Notes: generated from the sequence alone by a model not told the origin. Shown: positions 24,117 through 38,000, numbered from the stretch's first letter. The stretch: DNA of 64,000 bases from Pholiota molesta (GCA_014925825.1 JACGCK010000086.1:62001-126000); one strand, 5' to 3'. Numbers and translations are program-made.

Positions 24117-25529
24117 TCAGAAAGTCGAACCCCATTCATTCCACTCTTCGGCAGCGATCCAGAAGGGCGATTCCGGAGTGATTTCGAAGACGAGATTTGG
24201 CGCTTTCTTGGCGTATTTTTGAATGCTCGACAATGTGAAGTTTCTAATACTGTCAAATTGAGGTTCCGATGGCATGTTGTCGATTATCGTGATTGTCCGA
24301 AGAGGGGATGCGGGGTTTTTGAGGTCTAACCAGCTGCTATCGGAGAAGAAAGCATTCCGCACGAAGGTATTGAGTGCCTCTGCCACCGCCACTTCGTTTC
24401 TGGAACCGGTGTTGCAGAGCTCGAGTTGTAGGTGCGCCAGCTGTTTTGCGTGATTCCAGACTGGTGCCACGTCTCTCGCAGCGACGGTCGATGTGTTGTA
24501 TCCTGGTTCGTACAAAGATAGAAAACGCTCTCCTAGAATAAGCGTCGAGATGGCTGGGGTGGATTTGAGCACGGTATATAGCTCGGTAGTGGCGCGCTCA
24601 TCTTGCCAAGATCCCTCATTAGAGGATATCGATAGAGTGCGCAGGGTGGGCAGATAAAGATCGGTAAAGAGCAAGCTCAGTGGGAACTCTGCTGAACTGC
24701 CTTCTGCCATCTGTACAGCGATAAATAGAGTAGCAAGTTGGGAGTGGGTATACATAGCATGCTCAACATAGTCCTCGCCAATACCGGACAGTCCCTCGAT
24801 ATGTATAAAACTCCATTGCAGACCTGGAATCGCACGGATGAAGGAATACCAGAATTTGAGAGGCATCCAAACTTGGCGAAGTGAGATATGAGTCAAAGTA
24901 AACCAATGAGCTGGAATCATGTTGCTATCTGGAAATGTGACGTCCCTTATGAATAGATGTCGCAGAGTCGGGAGGGGATGGTTCAAATCGTCTTCAGCCC
25001 ATCCGAGTTTCACCACAGTGCGTAAATTTGGGCATACGATCTGATGTCCCTCTTTATTCCACTGTTCCATCAGACACCAGAAGAACCGGTAGATGTCGAG
25101 ATATTGGGCTGAGCATAGATATTTGAGAATGCAATTCGTTTCGAGTGTTTCCAGCAGACACTCTTGATCTTTGGAAATTGTATCATCTCTCCACAAGATG
25201 TCCAGGCAGAGAAACGGAGCCACTGAACCCTGGTTCTTCTTCCACCACCGCAAAAATGCAACTTGATCCTTGAGGACCCTCAGGCTGTGGATATCGGCGT
25301 AGGAGATGTTGATGCAAAAAGATAGATGAGTCCAGAGGGTGGGGGACGTGAGTGCAACCATTCTCCAGGATGAGCAAACTTGGCAAAGAAGCATCGGTGC
25401 GACCGTCGTGTTCGGCTGTCGATTACGGAGAGGATATTTTGGAAGACAATGGACAAAAATTTCGACTAGGACATCATAAGGGATCTGCTTTATTGGGCTG
25501 CCAATCAAAGATTCGGAAGTTGAGGGCAT
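24117..25529 (-). CDS. F-box protein with degenerate leucine-rich repeats
   Basis: An intronless gene of 470 residues. The N-terminal motif IPYDVLVEIFVHCLP...LLCQVCSSWRMVALTSPTLWTHL is the F-box-like domain common in agaricomycetes, which docks substrate receptors to Skp1 in SCF ubiquitin ligases. The remainder contains irregular leucine-rich strands (LPTLRHLFIRDVTF, LPTLRTLSIS, AHLQLELCN) as in the usual LRR-like substrate-binding part. These families are large and fast-evolving in mushrooms, so the substrate is unknown. No break is seen in the frame. Confidence 0.83.
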   Translation of the reverse strand: MPSTSESLIGSPIKQIPYDVLVEIFVHCLPKYPLRNRQPNTTVAPMLLCQVCSSWRMVALTSPTLWTHLSFCINISYADIHSLRVLKDQVAFLRWWKKNQGSVAPFLCLDILWRDDTISKDQECLLETLETNCILKYLCSAQYLDIYRFFWCLMEQWNKEGHQIVCPNLRTVVKLGWAEDDLNHPLPTLRHLFIRDVTFPDSNMIPAHWFTLTHISLRQVWMPLKFWYSFIRAIPGLQWSFIHIEGLSGIGEDYVEHAMYTHSQLATLFIAVQMAEGSSAEFPLSLLFTDLYLPTLRTLSISSNEGSWQDERATTELYTVLKSTPAISTLILGERFLSLYEPGYNTSTVAARDVAPVWNHAKQLAHLQLELCNTGSRNEVAVAEALNTFVRNAFFSDSSWLDLKNPASPLRTITIIDNMPSEPQFDSIRNFTLSSIQKYAKKAPNLVFEITPESPFWIAAEEWNEWGSTF

Positions 25530-27788
25530 GATTCCTAGGAAACGAACTCCGGAAAAAAAACAGTGAGACCGGGAGAGATGGGATGTGGTGGTTTGAATAC
25601 CGAAGATTGAAACCTATTGAAACTTGACCGCCACAGACGTTCACTACTTGGTTTGAGTAATTCTGTGCCCAATCTGTGCCACTGCCAGTAAGTACATTGT
25701 CAAGTGATCGTTTGATCAGCACGGGGTATGCACCGATGTTTGCCGGTTTTGCAATCAGTTGAATAGTTTGTTCTTGACCACGACTTCAATGTGGCATTCG
25801 CATTTTTTCATCCCGCGTTCAGCGAGTCAATTATTTCGATCCCAATCCACGACGATGACAATTCAAAATTTCTCACTCGTATCCACGATTTCAAGACAAG
25901 GATCATCGTAATGATCCGCTGTAGGCCGATCAAACTACTGCGTGCAATCTGCACGCAGGTCATACGTGTAAGTCGTTTGTTATTTTCGCGGGATACTAGT
26001 AGGTCTCCTGAGCGCCATTTTAATTCCACAGTGAACGCCCACAGCTTGTTGGACAATAACGGCTATCGCAAGTCTGTCATATACGTCGTCTATGCGTTCA
26101 TGCTGCGGCGCTGGTGCACAACGTAGCGAGGCTTGTTCATGTCAACTTGGGTTAATATCCGATCGCATGTCGTCGATTCAGCTCTGTTCCGCATTGTTCT
26201 GGTCATCGGCCATATGGACAGCAGGTCGCTCAGTGGGACTACCTCTAAATCCACTAGTTCCCAAAGCTTCGTAGCTGCTTCAGCCTCTAAGACGGATATA
26301 CTCCCTGGCGTGGCAATTGGGGCTCTTGCGCGCTGCTGAGTTTGTGGGACATCTTGCGAAGTTATCGTCGTTTATTGTGCGGACCGCGGATGTATGAAGG
26401 TATGTAACATATCGGTGTGCTACGTTTGTATTCTGAAAATATGAATTTTATAGATATTTTTTTGATTCAACTATGAATTCCACAGCAAAAGATATTCAAG
26501 CATCCATCACCGTCAAACAAACCTGCCACTACATAGTGGCGAGGATATGGCTCTATTGCTTCAAAACTGTCACTGCTGGATCTGCTTTCGACACTGGGTG
26601 ATGGAGCATTCGTCTGGCCTCAAATCGGAAGCTGCACTAAGTGGGTTGACTCAATTCGATTTTCATCCGATGAACGTGCCGTGTTGTTTGATTGGCTCTT
26701 GCTACCTTCCTTCACTATTCCGAAGTGAGCGACCTCTGGTTTTGGTCTCATCACACGATAATACGATCGTACTACCCGACTCTTAGAGATAACAAGGTAT
26801 GGTATACGTCTTATCTGAACGTGAGCAAGATCACTCAGACGCTGGTTCTTCATCGCAACTTGGAAGCTTGAGGACGATCTGAATGGTGATGCCCCAACGT
26901 TCATGCTGGATGCCCACGAAGCCCGTCTAATTTTGGCGCAACATACTTAATAGGACTCATGAGGTTAGGTCAAATCATTTGTGAACTCATTTCTGACGAT
27001 TGTCCTGTTCACAGTGTGAAAGCTTGACATATGTCAGACTGAATCTCATGTAAACCGGTTGTAGGCAGGCTGCTGCGATGTTATTAGAGAGTCGTCTTGC
27101 TCGCAGACATAACTGCGATAGTATTTTTGGACGCATCCCGATTGCACGCAGGAAGAAAAGTTATGAATAGCTTCGTCCACCTCGTCCACAATCTGAAATC
27201 GATTTTATCATATTTTTATTATTTAAACACTCTCATGTTGCTTTCATGTTTATTTACACATCGTTCTTGTAAGCTTGGAAGTAGGATATGACTGCAAGAA
27301 TATGCAGAGATAATAAGCAATGCAATTAAAGGTAACATGGGCGCCAAGACGAATGACGGATGTAAGCACGCGTTGTTCCTGAATCCATTCGGGGCTGGCG
27401 GTGATGTGGGGGAAACACTGGGAAAGATCTGAGTAGCCTCCCCATTTGTCCTTTGTCCTCCACTACCACCATTGAGGCATGCCGGTCTGCCATATCCCAA
27501 CTCGCAGTCCCTCAATAATTCCTTAATTCTGCCGCGTGGGGCACTCAAGTCCTTCTGACCACGGTAAAGAATCCCGGCGCGTTCCCGGACGGCAATATTC
27601 TGGGATCTTCTCAACAGATATCGCCATACTTGTGCAGCGACGCGGACGGACATTCTTTGGACATTCTCTCATCATACTCACGCCGATACCCACTTTCCGA
27701 CCCCCCATAATATCTCGCTTGTTCTGAGTATCAACCGATACCACTCGGACTGTGGACCCCATCGCACTGCCAGTGATACTGCTGACGG
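25530..27788. other. Intergenic stretch with possible gene remnants
   Basis: No intact gene is supported. Around 26,560-26,730 (+) one frame reads a leucine-rich, helix-like stretch (for example SLLDLLSTLGDGAFVWPQIG) ending in a stop, which looks like a short remnant of an F-box-type or related gene. Around 27,250-27,540 (-) there is a hydrophobic C-terminus-like stretch. Neither can be assembled into a gene. Confidence 0.3.
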
Positions 27789-29721
27789 ATGTCGATCGTG
27801 TCTCACAATCCCTCAACTTCCAGCGGCTCTCGTACTCACTTGGGTACCATGGACAACCTAAAATCACCCCGACCAGCGCCACTCTTCCTCAATAAACCAC
27901 TAGCAGGGAACGGAAGTAGTGTAAGCGTTAATGAAGTCGCACCGCCCACCACACCTGGCCTCCGCGTCCATCTTGGCCACTTGCTGCCACGCCACACCTA
28001 TTTTCGCGCCAAAATTCTTATCCACCAAATCTCGAGCGTGCCCTTCGTCAGCGGCGAGTTCGGCGTGCGTTGGAAGCTGAAGAATGTGCATACCCTCGCG
28101 GTGCACAAGCAGGGTCTTCTGGACAGAGTCATGGGTCACGGGGAGAAGAAGACGCAGTTAGATAAGGGCAAGGCGCGCGAGGTTTCTGGCGAGTCGGGTT
28201 GGTTGCGCGATATGCTGAGCCCTGGAGCTGAGGATCCCACAGAGGACGGACACGTAGGCAGTCATGGGCGGCATAAATTCAGTGTGGCACCGGTGCTAAG
28301 CCATGGCATATCGTCAGTTTCTTCTCGCCCTTCTATGACAAGCCATTCTCAAAACCTCTCGGCGGATTCATCTGTTGTCACTACCCTATCAACAACTACG
28401 ATTGGAGCTTCTTCGATATCCACTGATACCACTAGCACTCTTCTGAGTCCATCTCCACTCCCTATCAGCTCAACGCCGCCTCGTGGTATGACTCCTTTTT
28501 ACAAACTCAAAGAACATTCCATCACTTGGTCACAGCAGCTGGATCCTATTCTCAAGCTCGACATTGATCGCGAAACATCTCAGGTTCTTCCATGCCCCCT
28601 CAAACTCGTTGTAATGCAACGTGTAATCCCCGATGATCCAGATGGGCCGCCGCAGAATCCTCGTCTAGGAGCCGTATATCTCAACCTCGCAGAGTACATC
28701 GGACATGGACCCGTGGAGCGTCGCTATTTGCTCAAGGAGAGCAAGACGAATGCCACTCTGAGGGTATGATCAAATCTCCGTTACGTGATTCTGATATCTC
28801 AGCTAACATGTGTCATTACAGATTACCATCGAGATGGAGTATGTGAGCGGCGAGACACATTATATTCCCCCTCCTCTTGCAAAGGGCGAGATTCTCACCG
28901 GAATTGCGGGCTTTCTAGACCAAGATGTCGTCAAGAAGCGGCCGCGTGCGCTCGATATGTACGGCCCATACAGGGATCAAGAGGAGTTGGAAATTGACCT
29001 CCTCGGCGCTGCGAAAACTGCCGTCCCGCAGACGGCAAGGACAGCAACCGTACGACGAGTATCAGACAAGAGCCACCCATCTGAGGGCGGTGACAGCCCA
29101 ACTGACAGCATCAATGAAGCCGACTCTAATGACACACATAGCGATGAAGTCGGCGTCACCTTCGACGTGCAGCGCCTCCCCTTCGCGTATGGCACGAAAA
29201 CGACCGAGGCGCTCATCGAGGCGCTTTTCAACCCCAAGAAGACGACGGAGAAGCAGCACGAGAGCCCATTCACATACTACGAGCCGCCTTCGCCAACTCG
29301 TCATGGCGCATCACAAAAGGGCAAGTCGCGCTCCGAGCCTGCGGGACTTGGCCTCGGCCTGACAGGGGTCGCTCTCGACCGCAACGCTACGATCGGGAGG
29401 CGCCAGGGAAGCATGAGCACCACGGAGGGCACGGAGTCGGTGTATAGCACGACCACGACGACTACGAGCAGCAGCAGCGCCAGCATCCACACCATGACCT
29501 CCGAGTCGTCGAGGAGCCGTGCCGCCGTGCACGCCCATCACTCGAACTCCATCGGAGAGCAGGGCGGCGCTGGGGCTGATAGAAGCGCGCCGGAGGGCAG
29601 GGTGGTGTTCAATGCACCGCAGAAGCCGCAGGAGGCCCAGCATCAAGAGAGCACGGGCGTCAAGGGCTGGTGGAGGAGGCATACACGCCCATCGACGCCC
29701 ACGACGCGGCAGAATAGCTAA
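27789..29721 (+). CDS. NT-C2 domain protein (EEIG1/EHBP1 type)
   Basis: Two exons (27789-28763, 28822-29721) give 624 residues. The N-terminal half carries an NT-type C2 domain split by a Ser/Thr-rich insertion: YFRAKILIHQISSVPFVSGEFGVRWKLKN, then SITWSQQLDPILKLDIDRETSQVLPCPLKLVVMQ, then LGAVYLNLAEYIGHGPVERRYLLKESKTNATLRITIEMEYVSG. In known proteins this domain binds membranes or acts as a scaffold in endocytic and signalling complexes. The C-terminal half is polar, serine-rich and probably disordered. The ATG at 27,789 is used; a second in-frame ATG at 27,849 is equally plausible. A molecular role beyond membrane or lipid association is inference. Confidence 0.82.
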
Positions 29722-30170
29722 GTTGTGCCGATTTGATTGTGATCAACATCTTCATCTGGTTTTTATTACCATTTCGGTCTGAGTTATAGAATTTTCTGTC
29801 TTGTACTACTACATGTTTTTCGGCCTCCATTTCCCTTCGTTCTTTGGCTCCATTTCTTTACATCATATTCTGCTTATTTATTGATTTCTTTGCTATTATC
29901 CTATACTCACGTCTTTACTCATGACGATTATTTCACCTGTTTAATCGGTCTTATTAGACTCAAAAATATGTAACCGATATTTCCAGTAATTAATACCAGT
30001 TTTGACATCGACGAGCTTCAGTTCTGACCAAGGTCTGACTCTGATTTCGTCTTCAAGACCGTCAAAAGACCGTCTTGCAAACACACTCAAAGATCATGTG
30101 ATGTCGGCAACTCAAGAACTCGCGATTAGATTCCAACTTGATTCTGTACTTGCTCTGTACCTCCCCAAGA
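29722..30170. other. Intergenic region
   Basis: The terminator region of the NT-C2 gene and the promoter of the kelch gene. Pyrimidine-rich tracts occur, and nothing else is recognisable. Confidence 0.4.
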
Positions 30171-31633
30171 ATGCCTTTGAACCTCAGAGCAGAACCTAAC
30201 ACTGTCAGACCTATGACCGCTCGAATGCATGCAGCTCGCGTGGCCCGAGCAAAAAGTGCCCAAAGCCTGCGGCCGCGGAACCGGAGAATTGCCGCAAGAC
30301 GTCAGGAATCTCATGCTAGTGCTGCAGGCAACTCGACGACTGCTAGGCGTTCTGACCTCATCATCAAACATGGACTCGGTGAATGCCCGCCATACAACGA
30401 CCACGTTGGACTTATTCAAGACCCTTACAACAACAAGATGTATATGGTTGGGGGTATCAGCCCGGGGGACGAGGACAGCTGTGATCCAACCTCGGATTTC
30501 TTTAGTTGTGATATGGCGAACATGAGGTGGACGAACTTGACGGTGAGCCTTAAGCTCAATTCTTCTCTCTTCAGATTGGTACATAACTTACTTTTATGTT
30601 CGCACCTCACTCTAGCACCGGTTACGGCGATCCAACCCGTACAATAATAATCCCTTTTCCAACACACAATCTCCCATCAAAACGCTGCCTTGTCTGAGTT
30701 ACCCAGGGTGCACGCTCTTGCGCATGGAGGGCAAAAGCTATATCGCACTGTTTGGTGGATACAACAGTGCTACATCCCAAACCATGTCTGATGTTCTCAT
30801 CATTGATCCGGGCAAACAAGAGTGGTGGCCATTAAAGTTTGAAGGTGATGGGGTCAATCCCCGCATCAATCCCACCATTGTCGCTATCAATGGAACCATA
30901 TATGTCTTTGGTGGATATCGAACATTCGATGAAGAAGGAGGACGTTCTGGTCTTTATCATTCCTTTAGCATTGCTGAACACATTGGGGAAGGTGTTTATC
31001 GCTGGTCAACACGGGATGTTCCTTACTCACCGTCAGTTCCTGCTGGCCATGTTTTCCAAGAGGCTTGCCCTGTGTATAACGGTACAAAGATTTTATTAAC
31101 ACCTGGTCGATTTGCCAGTGATGAGGTCAGTGAAACATTTTGCTCAAGTCACTGCTAGTAAATTGATTTTTGCCATATAGCCTATTGCCTTCACCCAAAA
31201 TAATTGTTTCTTCTATCACACCATCAATAAGAAGTTTCAACCTGCTACCGCAGATGTCACTGGAATTTTTCCACCTGGGATTCGATGGTATGACGTGTTC
31301 AGCCCAATAGCAACACCTCCTCTCGGCTCTTCACAGAAGACTGTCACACCATTGCCCACACCACTAACTCCTTATTCGGTCATCATATGTGCATTTGTTG
31401 ATGTCCCCGACACCGACGATGTTGCCCCAGAGATCTGGCACCTCCAGTTAAGTCCTGAGGAGCGCATTGAATGTCTCAACATCAAGCAAAAAATTTGGGA
31501 TCTTGATGCTGATTTCCAAGGAAGTGCATATATCGATGGGCAGGTGCGCATTTTGGGGACTGATGATCCGAATGAAGAAGATCGTTCGAACGCAAAATGG
31601 AATACCTATCTAGATATATCTTTGAAGAGGTGA
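30171..31633 (+). CDS. Kelch-repeat beta-propeller protein
   Basis: Three exons (30171-30542, 30616-31125, 31181-31633) give 444 residues. After a basic N-terminal segment come kelch-type blades with double glycines after hydrophobic strands: NNKMYMVGGISPGDE, SYIALFGGYNSATSQTMSDVLIIDPGKQEWWPL, NGTIYVFGGYRTFDEE and AYIDGQVRILGTDD. Such propellers act as protein-binding platforms. The number of clear blades is below six, so the propeller may be incomplete or diverged. No signal peptide, F-box or membrane segment is seen. Agaricomycetes often carry multicopy families of such proteins with unknown function. Confidence 0.75.
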
Positions 31634-31972
31634 GGTTTCGGACTGGAGATCTCTACATAGTATAGTGTGGTTTCAATGCTGTTTCATAGCAGATTCAATT
31701 TGGGCATTTTCCTTATTCTTTCACCTGAACACTACTTCGTATTATTTAAATTTATTTACTGAAGCAAATTATTAGTGCTTCTTGTAAATCTGTGAGTAAT
31801 ACCATTGTAAGGTCTCTGGCTCATAGTCGCTATGTGAAGCGTGAAGTATATTCAAGTGAGCATTGAGCAGTTGCTGGGCAGTGCACTTTCGGCGATCAAA
31901 AGTGATGAACCTTTGTCGCTTGTTGAATGGTCCAGCAAGCAGTTCTTTCAGTCAAACCACCATCACTCCTCG
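31634..31972. other. Intergenic region
   Basis: A short spacer between two plus-strand genes. The open frame upstream of 31,973 lacks an ATG and is taken as 5' leader of the glucosidase gene. Confidence 0.4.
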
Positions 31973-34900
31973 ATGGACTCATCTTTCGTACTTGTGGAGG
32001 ACGATGAACACATTAGAAGGGCACCCCCAGGAAAGGAGCAACCCACACCAGCGAAAAAGCAGGTTCGTCGCGATATCTTTGGCGCGCCAGAGCCTTTACT
32101 GGGAAGCTTACAATTGCACTTGTTTCTAACGCTAGGCATTTCATCCATCTAAAGACCTATCATATGTCGCCGGATCCGTACCATCATATGCGCACGACTG
32201 GTCTGACAGAGGGACAGGCGGAGAGTTGTGCATAGACGGTCGTCACTTCGTCGATGCATTTGGACGCGTCTGCAGTTTACGAGGCGTCAACCTATCAGGG
32301 TCGTGTAAAACGTACGTTGTTCGTTTCCTACGTTTCTTTCAGAATGCTGAGAATTTTGTAGACCAGTAGACCACGACCATGCTACGTTTCCAGGCGATCA
32401 TCGGTCTGTCACGTTTGTCGGCCGCCCGTTTCCCTTGGAAGAAGCCCATGAGCACTTTTCACGGCTCCGACGATGGGGGTTGACCTTTAGTATGTCTTTC
32501 TTTGCTGAGATACGGAGCGAAGTCTTATGGCTTGTGTAGTCCGATTCCTGGTGACATGGGAAGCTGTCGAACACGCTGGGCCGTATGTAGCGACATTCAT
32601 TCACTCTTCGAATACTAATTGTCCGACACAGAGGCATCTATGACACTGAATACCTCGCATATATCCGCAGTCTGCTCGTCCTCCTTCCTCAATATGGCCT
32701 GACAGCCTTTGTTTCCATGCATCAGGATGTCTGGTCTCGTTACTGCGGGGGTTCGGGTGCGCCAGCCTGGACGCTGGAGCTTGTGGGATTCGACCTTCAT
32801 GCAATAGAGGATACCGGTGCTGCATGGCTACACGGTCAGAGAGGTGGTGGACATGTTGAGGCGGAGCGTGGCCTGTGGCCTTGTGGATACCAGAAGCTCT
32901 CTGCGGCAACCATGGCGTGCGTTCACTCCTTCCTCCTCTTCGTTCATTCGTGTCCTTATCGAGTTTTATTAGCACGGTTTTCTGGGCAGGAGATATATTT
33001 GCTCCCAAATTACACGTTAAAGATAGGCGTAATCAGGCAGTTCCGATCCAGCAGTTCTTACAAACCGCGTTTTTGGATATGTGGGAGAAGGTAGTACAGG
33101 CTGTTGGAGATCTCGATGGTGTTGTTGGGTTTCAAGTGCGTGTTCGTTGACTTTTCTTGGAGTGCAAACTTACGATATATACAGATGATGAACGAACCCC
33201 ACAGAGGCTACATCAACGTCCCTTCACTCCACGCTTTCGACTATAATACCGACCTCCACTTGTCCCACGTCCGTAAGTATTCCTGATCTATCCTCTGGAC
33301 CCATTCTGATACTCGATATCTCTCAGCTTCCGCCTTTCAATCTTTCCAACTGGGTGCTGGTCACCCAACTGAGGTTGCCACATGGACGCGATCGTTCCCG
33401 ATGCCTACGAAGCACACTTCCCATACCATCCTGAACACGTCGAAAACCAAGGCTTGGCGTCCTGACGGCCCCACTGAAGGTCGATGTCTATGGGAGTACC
33501 ACGATGTGTGGCGGTGGAACGATGTCACTGATAAGGCTGTTGCATTGCGGGAAAACTATTTCCGACAACATCCAGATACCGGTGCCAAAGTATGTGCAGT
33601 CCTTCCCATCGTAACTGTTCTCCATGATCTTATGTTGGCTTTGCTAGGTCGAATGGTACACCGATTTGTATTTTCCGTTAGCAAAGAGGTGGAGCGATAT
33701 TGTGAGGAAAGCGTCTTCGGAATCAAAGCTAATCTTCCTGGAGCCTATTCCAAACGAGGTTGGTTGGCCCTTTTTTTTTGTCCGCATGTCTCGCCACTTA
33801 ATATACCGTCTAGTTTGCTCCAGCTTCGTGGACAGAAGAACGTCGCCCTCATAATATGGTGTTCGCTCCTCATTGGTATATATCGTTTATAATGCAATCC
33901 TGCAGCACCTCCTGATCCTAATTTTTAGGTACGACTTGAATGGCCTGTTCCTGAAAGCTTTTAGCAACTTTTCTGTGAACGTACAAGGCCTTTCTAGAGT
34001 ATGTCTTGCGTCCTCTCTCATCACGTCTTGCTAACGCTACAAAAGGGTATGTTCCCTCTGAAAGCTTTCTACTGGGGACAAAAAGGTGCCCGAGAGAACT
34101 TTACGCTGCAGATTCAAAATATTGTTGAGAATGGATACCGCTCACTTGGGGAGACGCCAGTAATTATTGGAGAATGTGGGATACCTATGGATATGAAGTA
34201 TGTTTTTTCATTGATTAACCTGAGTTTTTATTGAAGAGAATGGTGTATTAGCAAAGGCGAGGCGTTCAGAACCAACAATTTTGTTTGGCAATCTCGCATG
34301 ATGGATGCGATGCTTACTGCTCTTGAGAAGGCGCTGGTTGGATTCACGTACGTGTATCCTTATGCTTTCTTGATATTTGCATTGCTGAAGCCAGTATACT
34401 AGGTTATGGAACTATAATCCGTACAATACCGACGAACGAGGCGATGACTGGAATGGGGAGAATTTTTCTTGGTTCAGTAGAAGTAGGGCGCTGTCTTCGG
34501 GAAAACTAACCTACGAGCAAGACTCGACATCCTTGGATGAAGGTGGCAGAATTCTCTCCGCGATCGTCCGACCGTACGCTGCGAAGACCGCCGGCATCCC
34601 TCTCCGTTTCGAGTACGAAATGAACACGGGAAGCTTCACCTATGAGTGGGCCAACCCTGTTCCTCAGGACCACAGCGCCGCCAGTTCAGGATCCTCCAGC
34701 GTCTCTGACCCCCCGCTGGCTATGCACCGTCCTCTCATCTCTCGTGAAACGGAAATCTTCATCCCCGCCCAGCTGACGCAATCTCGGGGCATTGTGGTAC
34801 TGGGACTCGACAAGGGTGATAAATGGGTACATGACGAGAAGCGGCAAACGCTATTTGTCGTTACGCAGGATATGTCGCCAGGCGCTAAGCACCAGGTTCG

Positions 34901-35030
34901 AGTTTCTATCGTCCCCCCACCTACACCAGTATTCGTTGTCAACAGCCTATGGACTGACTATGGTCTTCATATCTACTCGGTCTTGGCTCTTGTTTTAGCG
35001 TTTTCATTATATTTTCTTGCGCTGCTCTGA
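31973..35030 (+). CDS. GH5 (subfamily 12-like) membrane-anchored beta-glucosidase
   Basis: A glycoside hydrolase family 5 protein of the type that cleaves sterylglucosides or glucosylceramide in fungi (EGCrP2/Sgl1-like). More than ten short introns are spliced. Key segments are DGRHFVDAFGRVCSLRGVNLSGSCK, GLTAFVSMHQDVWSRYCGG, the acid/base glutamate in GFQMMNEPHRGY, the WYTDLYFPLAKRWSDIVRK region, and the nucleophile glutamate in PVIIGECGIPMD. A beta-sandwich-like C-terminal region and a final hydrophobic segment (IYSVLALVLAFSLYFLALL) suggest tail anchoring. There is no N-terminal signal peptide, in line with an intracellular or tail-anchored enzyme. Both catalytic glutamates are present and the frame is intact. 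The substrate is inferred from family resemblance only. Confidence 0.85.
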
Positions 35031-38000
35031 AGATTCAACTTGACCATATTATTGGATAGAGCATATACTAGATATTTACTATGCGGACTTTTTATTACAT
35101 TTCTGATGACTGTTTCGAGTTTTAATTTTAAATGATACCAAGGTCGTGGAATATATACCATAGAATCATATACTACTGGCATCGAAGTTAATCATCACCA
35201 GAAGGGAGCAAGATATTCGAAGCAAACGAAATGGGATGTCGGTGCTGATACCGGGTGGCGGGGTGCCGATGGCGATGGCGAAGTACGCCCAGCGGAGGTG
35301 TGGGACTGCGCGGAACAAGAAGAGCCAGAAGTCGAGGGTCATCGAGAATCAGACGAGATGTGCAGAGAGAGGTGTGTGAAGGTAGACCAGCGATATAGGA
35401 CAGCGAAGTCGTTGGGAGGTGTGAGTGGCATGACGAGATAAAGATGGATTATAGGGAATGAGGAGAGTGCTATAGGGAAAGTCATGTCAGCGTGTTGATT
35501 TCCAGTGAAGGGCAGTGGGAAGGGAAGAGAAAAAAGGAAGTCCAGACTGAATCGGGGCAGGGGCAGATTAAACTTGACAAAGACATAGGAATTGAAAGGG
35601 GACGAATGAATGTGCGAACCTTCACTGGTATCTTCCAAAGTCTTCTCGAAATCGGCCAGATCGCAGGTCTGATAAGCCCATGCAATAACGCGCGAGTGCT
35701 CGACATCCTGCGCACTGGCGCACTTGCAAATCAATTTGAGGGCCGACTGGGAATTGGCGTCGTCGGGCTGCGCCGTGCTGTTTGAGATGAGGAACGACCG
35801 AACAACGCGCGTCGAACTTACAAAGGTTAGTATCACTTTTCAAAGTGAGCTGTACCGTATTTCGGTCTTCGAGATGACAGACCGTCAAAGCATTGAAAAT
35901 AGTCTTGTCTTAGGCGTGAAGGGTACTGAATTGATGACCGAGCCAAGCTTCTGGGGCGGTTGGACAGGAAATAGAGTTAGCAGTGGTGCCAGAGGAAGTT
36001 GCAAGGCGGCGCCGCCTGTTGGACAGAGTCAGTGCTTCGATGGATTGAAAAGCACACTGAAACGAATAATATGAAGCTGGGAAAATAGAAAGAGTATGAG
36101 GACAGGATAACATTGAGTCTGATGACCTACACTTTCGCCTTTGCCAGATGCCCAATTCCGCGTTAGGCCCAACTTTCGAGGCAGATTTTGTGGGAAGACC
36201 ATCGTAATCTTGTGGTGCATACATTTCAGCTCGACGATAGAGTGTCAGTGGCAATGAACGCATATCGTTGAGTCTCTAACTGGCTTGCGTTGAATTACCG
36301 GTCATCTTCAGTCGAGGCAAATCAGAAGAAAAGATGGAAACGCACCAAGGCGGCAAATTGTGTTTCCGATCGTTTAGGGGAAGGCGCTGGCCCAGGCTCC
36401 GACTTGGTTGAGAAGGATCGCATTGAAGTAGTCCAAGAGAGTTAGCACTAAGAATGGATCTGCGCATTTGGTTGACGGTTAGACCTCGGGAAATGGACGC
36501 AAGGTTGGGCGGTACCGTCTGCTTAGCGCTGTGCATTCCCAGACTGAGGTTAGATGGGGTGGAAAAGATATGATAACGGAGGAGCTTACTCAGTATCCTA
36601 TTCAACCTCTATTTCCCGAGAAAATTGTCTTTTTGTGGGGTCCTGTAGAAGAGCATCAGGAGCCGGGTCAGCGTCTAGACGTCTAAGCCTGGCGAGGCGA
36701 CCAGGCGTGTGTCGGTATGTATTTCCTGCTGCTTGTTGGGGCAGGAATGCGCGCCAAGAGGTTTTGCCATAAGGTGGTTGGTCGGTCTTGGGTTGGGCTT
36801 TGGCTCGAGCCTGCTCGAGCGTATCAACGGCCCGGGAAACACCGTTGACGGCGTGAGAAACCAAACAGACGCGTCGACTCAACCACTTTTGGACTAGTCG
36901 TATCTCTTTCCTACCATAGCCAATGAATCGATACCCATTCTTCTTAGACCATCTTGTCATTTTATACCCAACAGACGAAAATTTCAATGAAAATGCGGAC
37001 AAAGGACTACTAGAGGCGGTCAGATTCAGCCAACGGTGTGTACTCTTACATTTTTCTGGGTTATCGCGATACGTGCCTGCATCAGCAACGATGCATGAGG
37101 CCGTGCTATTGTTACAAGATTTCCACCGCATTATTATCGATACTACATCTAAGTAGAATCTTTTTTATGTTGGTGCATATTGGTGAAAATCCTGATGCAG
37201 ACACCGTACGAGCACAAACAGCAGAAAAGTTAGATGGCAGAGATCCACCTGAAGAGCATTGGTGACAAGGTTCGCATTGTTTTGACTTCTCGAAATACTG
37301 GAATTGGCTTATATTATAATACAGAAACACTCCACACATTATCCCATCCAGGATCTAAAAATACAAAATATAAGAATCATCCCCGCTTTCGCAGCCGCAT
37401 TACTCTACGGCGACGCAAGCAGGAGCGGCAATCGCTAAAACAGCTGCATATACGCCGACTCGCCCTCTCACTTCTTCTCTCCTCATCGATATATCGCTAC
37501 ATTCACGGCCACTACCCTCCTCGCAACTTAAAGATGTTGCTCTAGCAGCGGCCGCGCATGATCTGGCACTGGAATGGGTCGACTTGAAGAATCAGGTAAG
37601 ATATTGCGCCACATTCAGGGTGATATCGAGCTCATACTTGTATAGGTCACTGCGTATACATCATGGAATCGGCTGTTATCGGAAATGTCAGTACTCAGCA
37701 ATATTCTGAAAAATCTCTCCGATGGTCCTACAGGATCTTTCAGCACTGTAGGTGCCGGTGAATGCTCACCCTCATGCTTTCGTATATCCATATCTGACTT
37801 TCCTCGTCAGCCTTTTCTGACTAAACGAAGATACCTAATCGCCTGGGTCAGAAATCATTCGGCTACTAATATCTGAGCCTTTCAGGTTCTCGACACCGCG
37901 TTCTGCGTCACTGCTGGATTCATTGCCAGGTAAGCATGAACTAGGTTCCAATATATACTGTCCTAACTTATTCATTGCCCCACAGCGATTTCACCCGCAC

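Noticed and set aside
27219..27882. Minus-strand frames overlapping the start of the NT-C2 gene
   Set aside because: One has a hydrophobic C-terminus-like end (FVLAPMLPLIALLIISAYSC), but the frames cannot be joined into a gene and they overlap the better-supported NT-C2 start.
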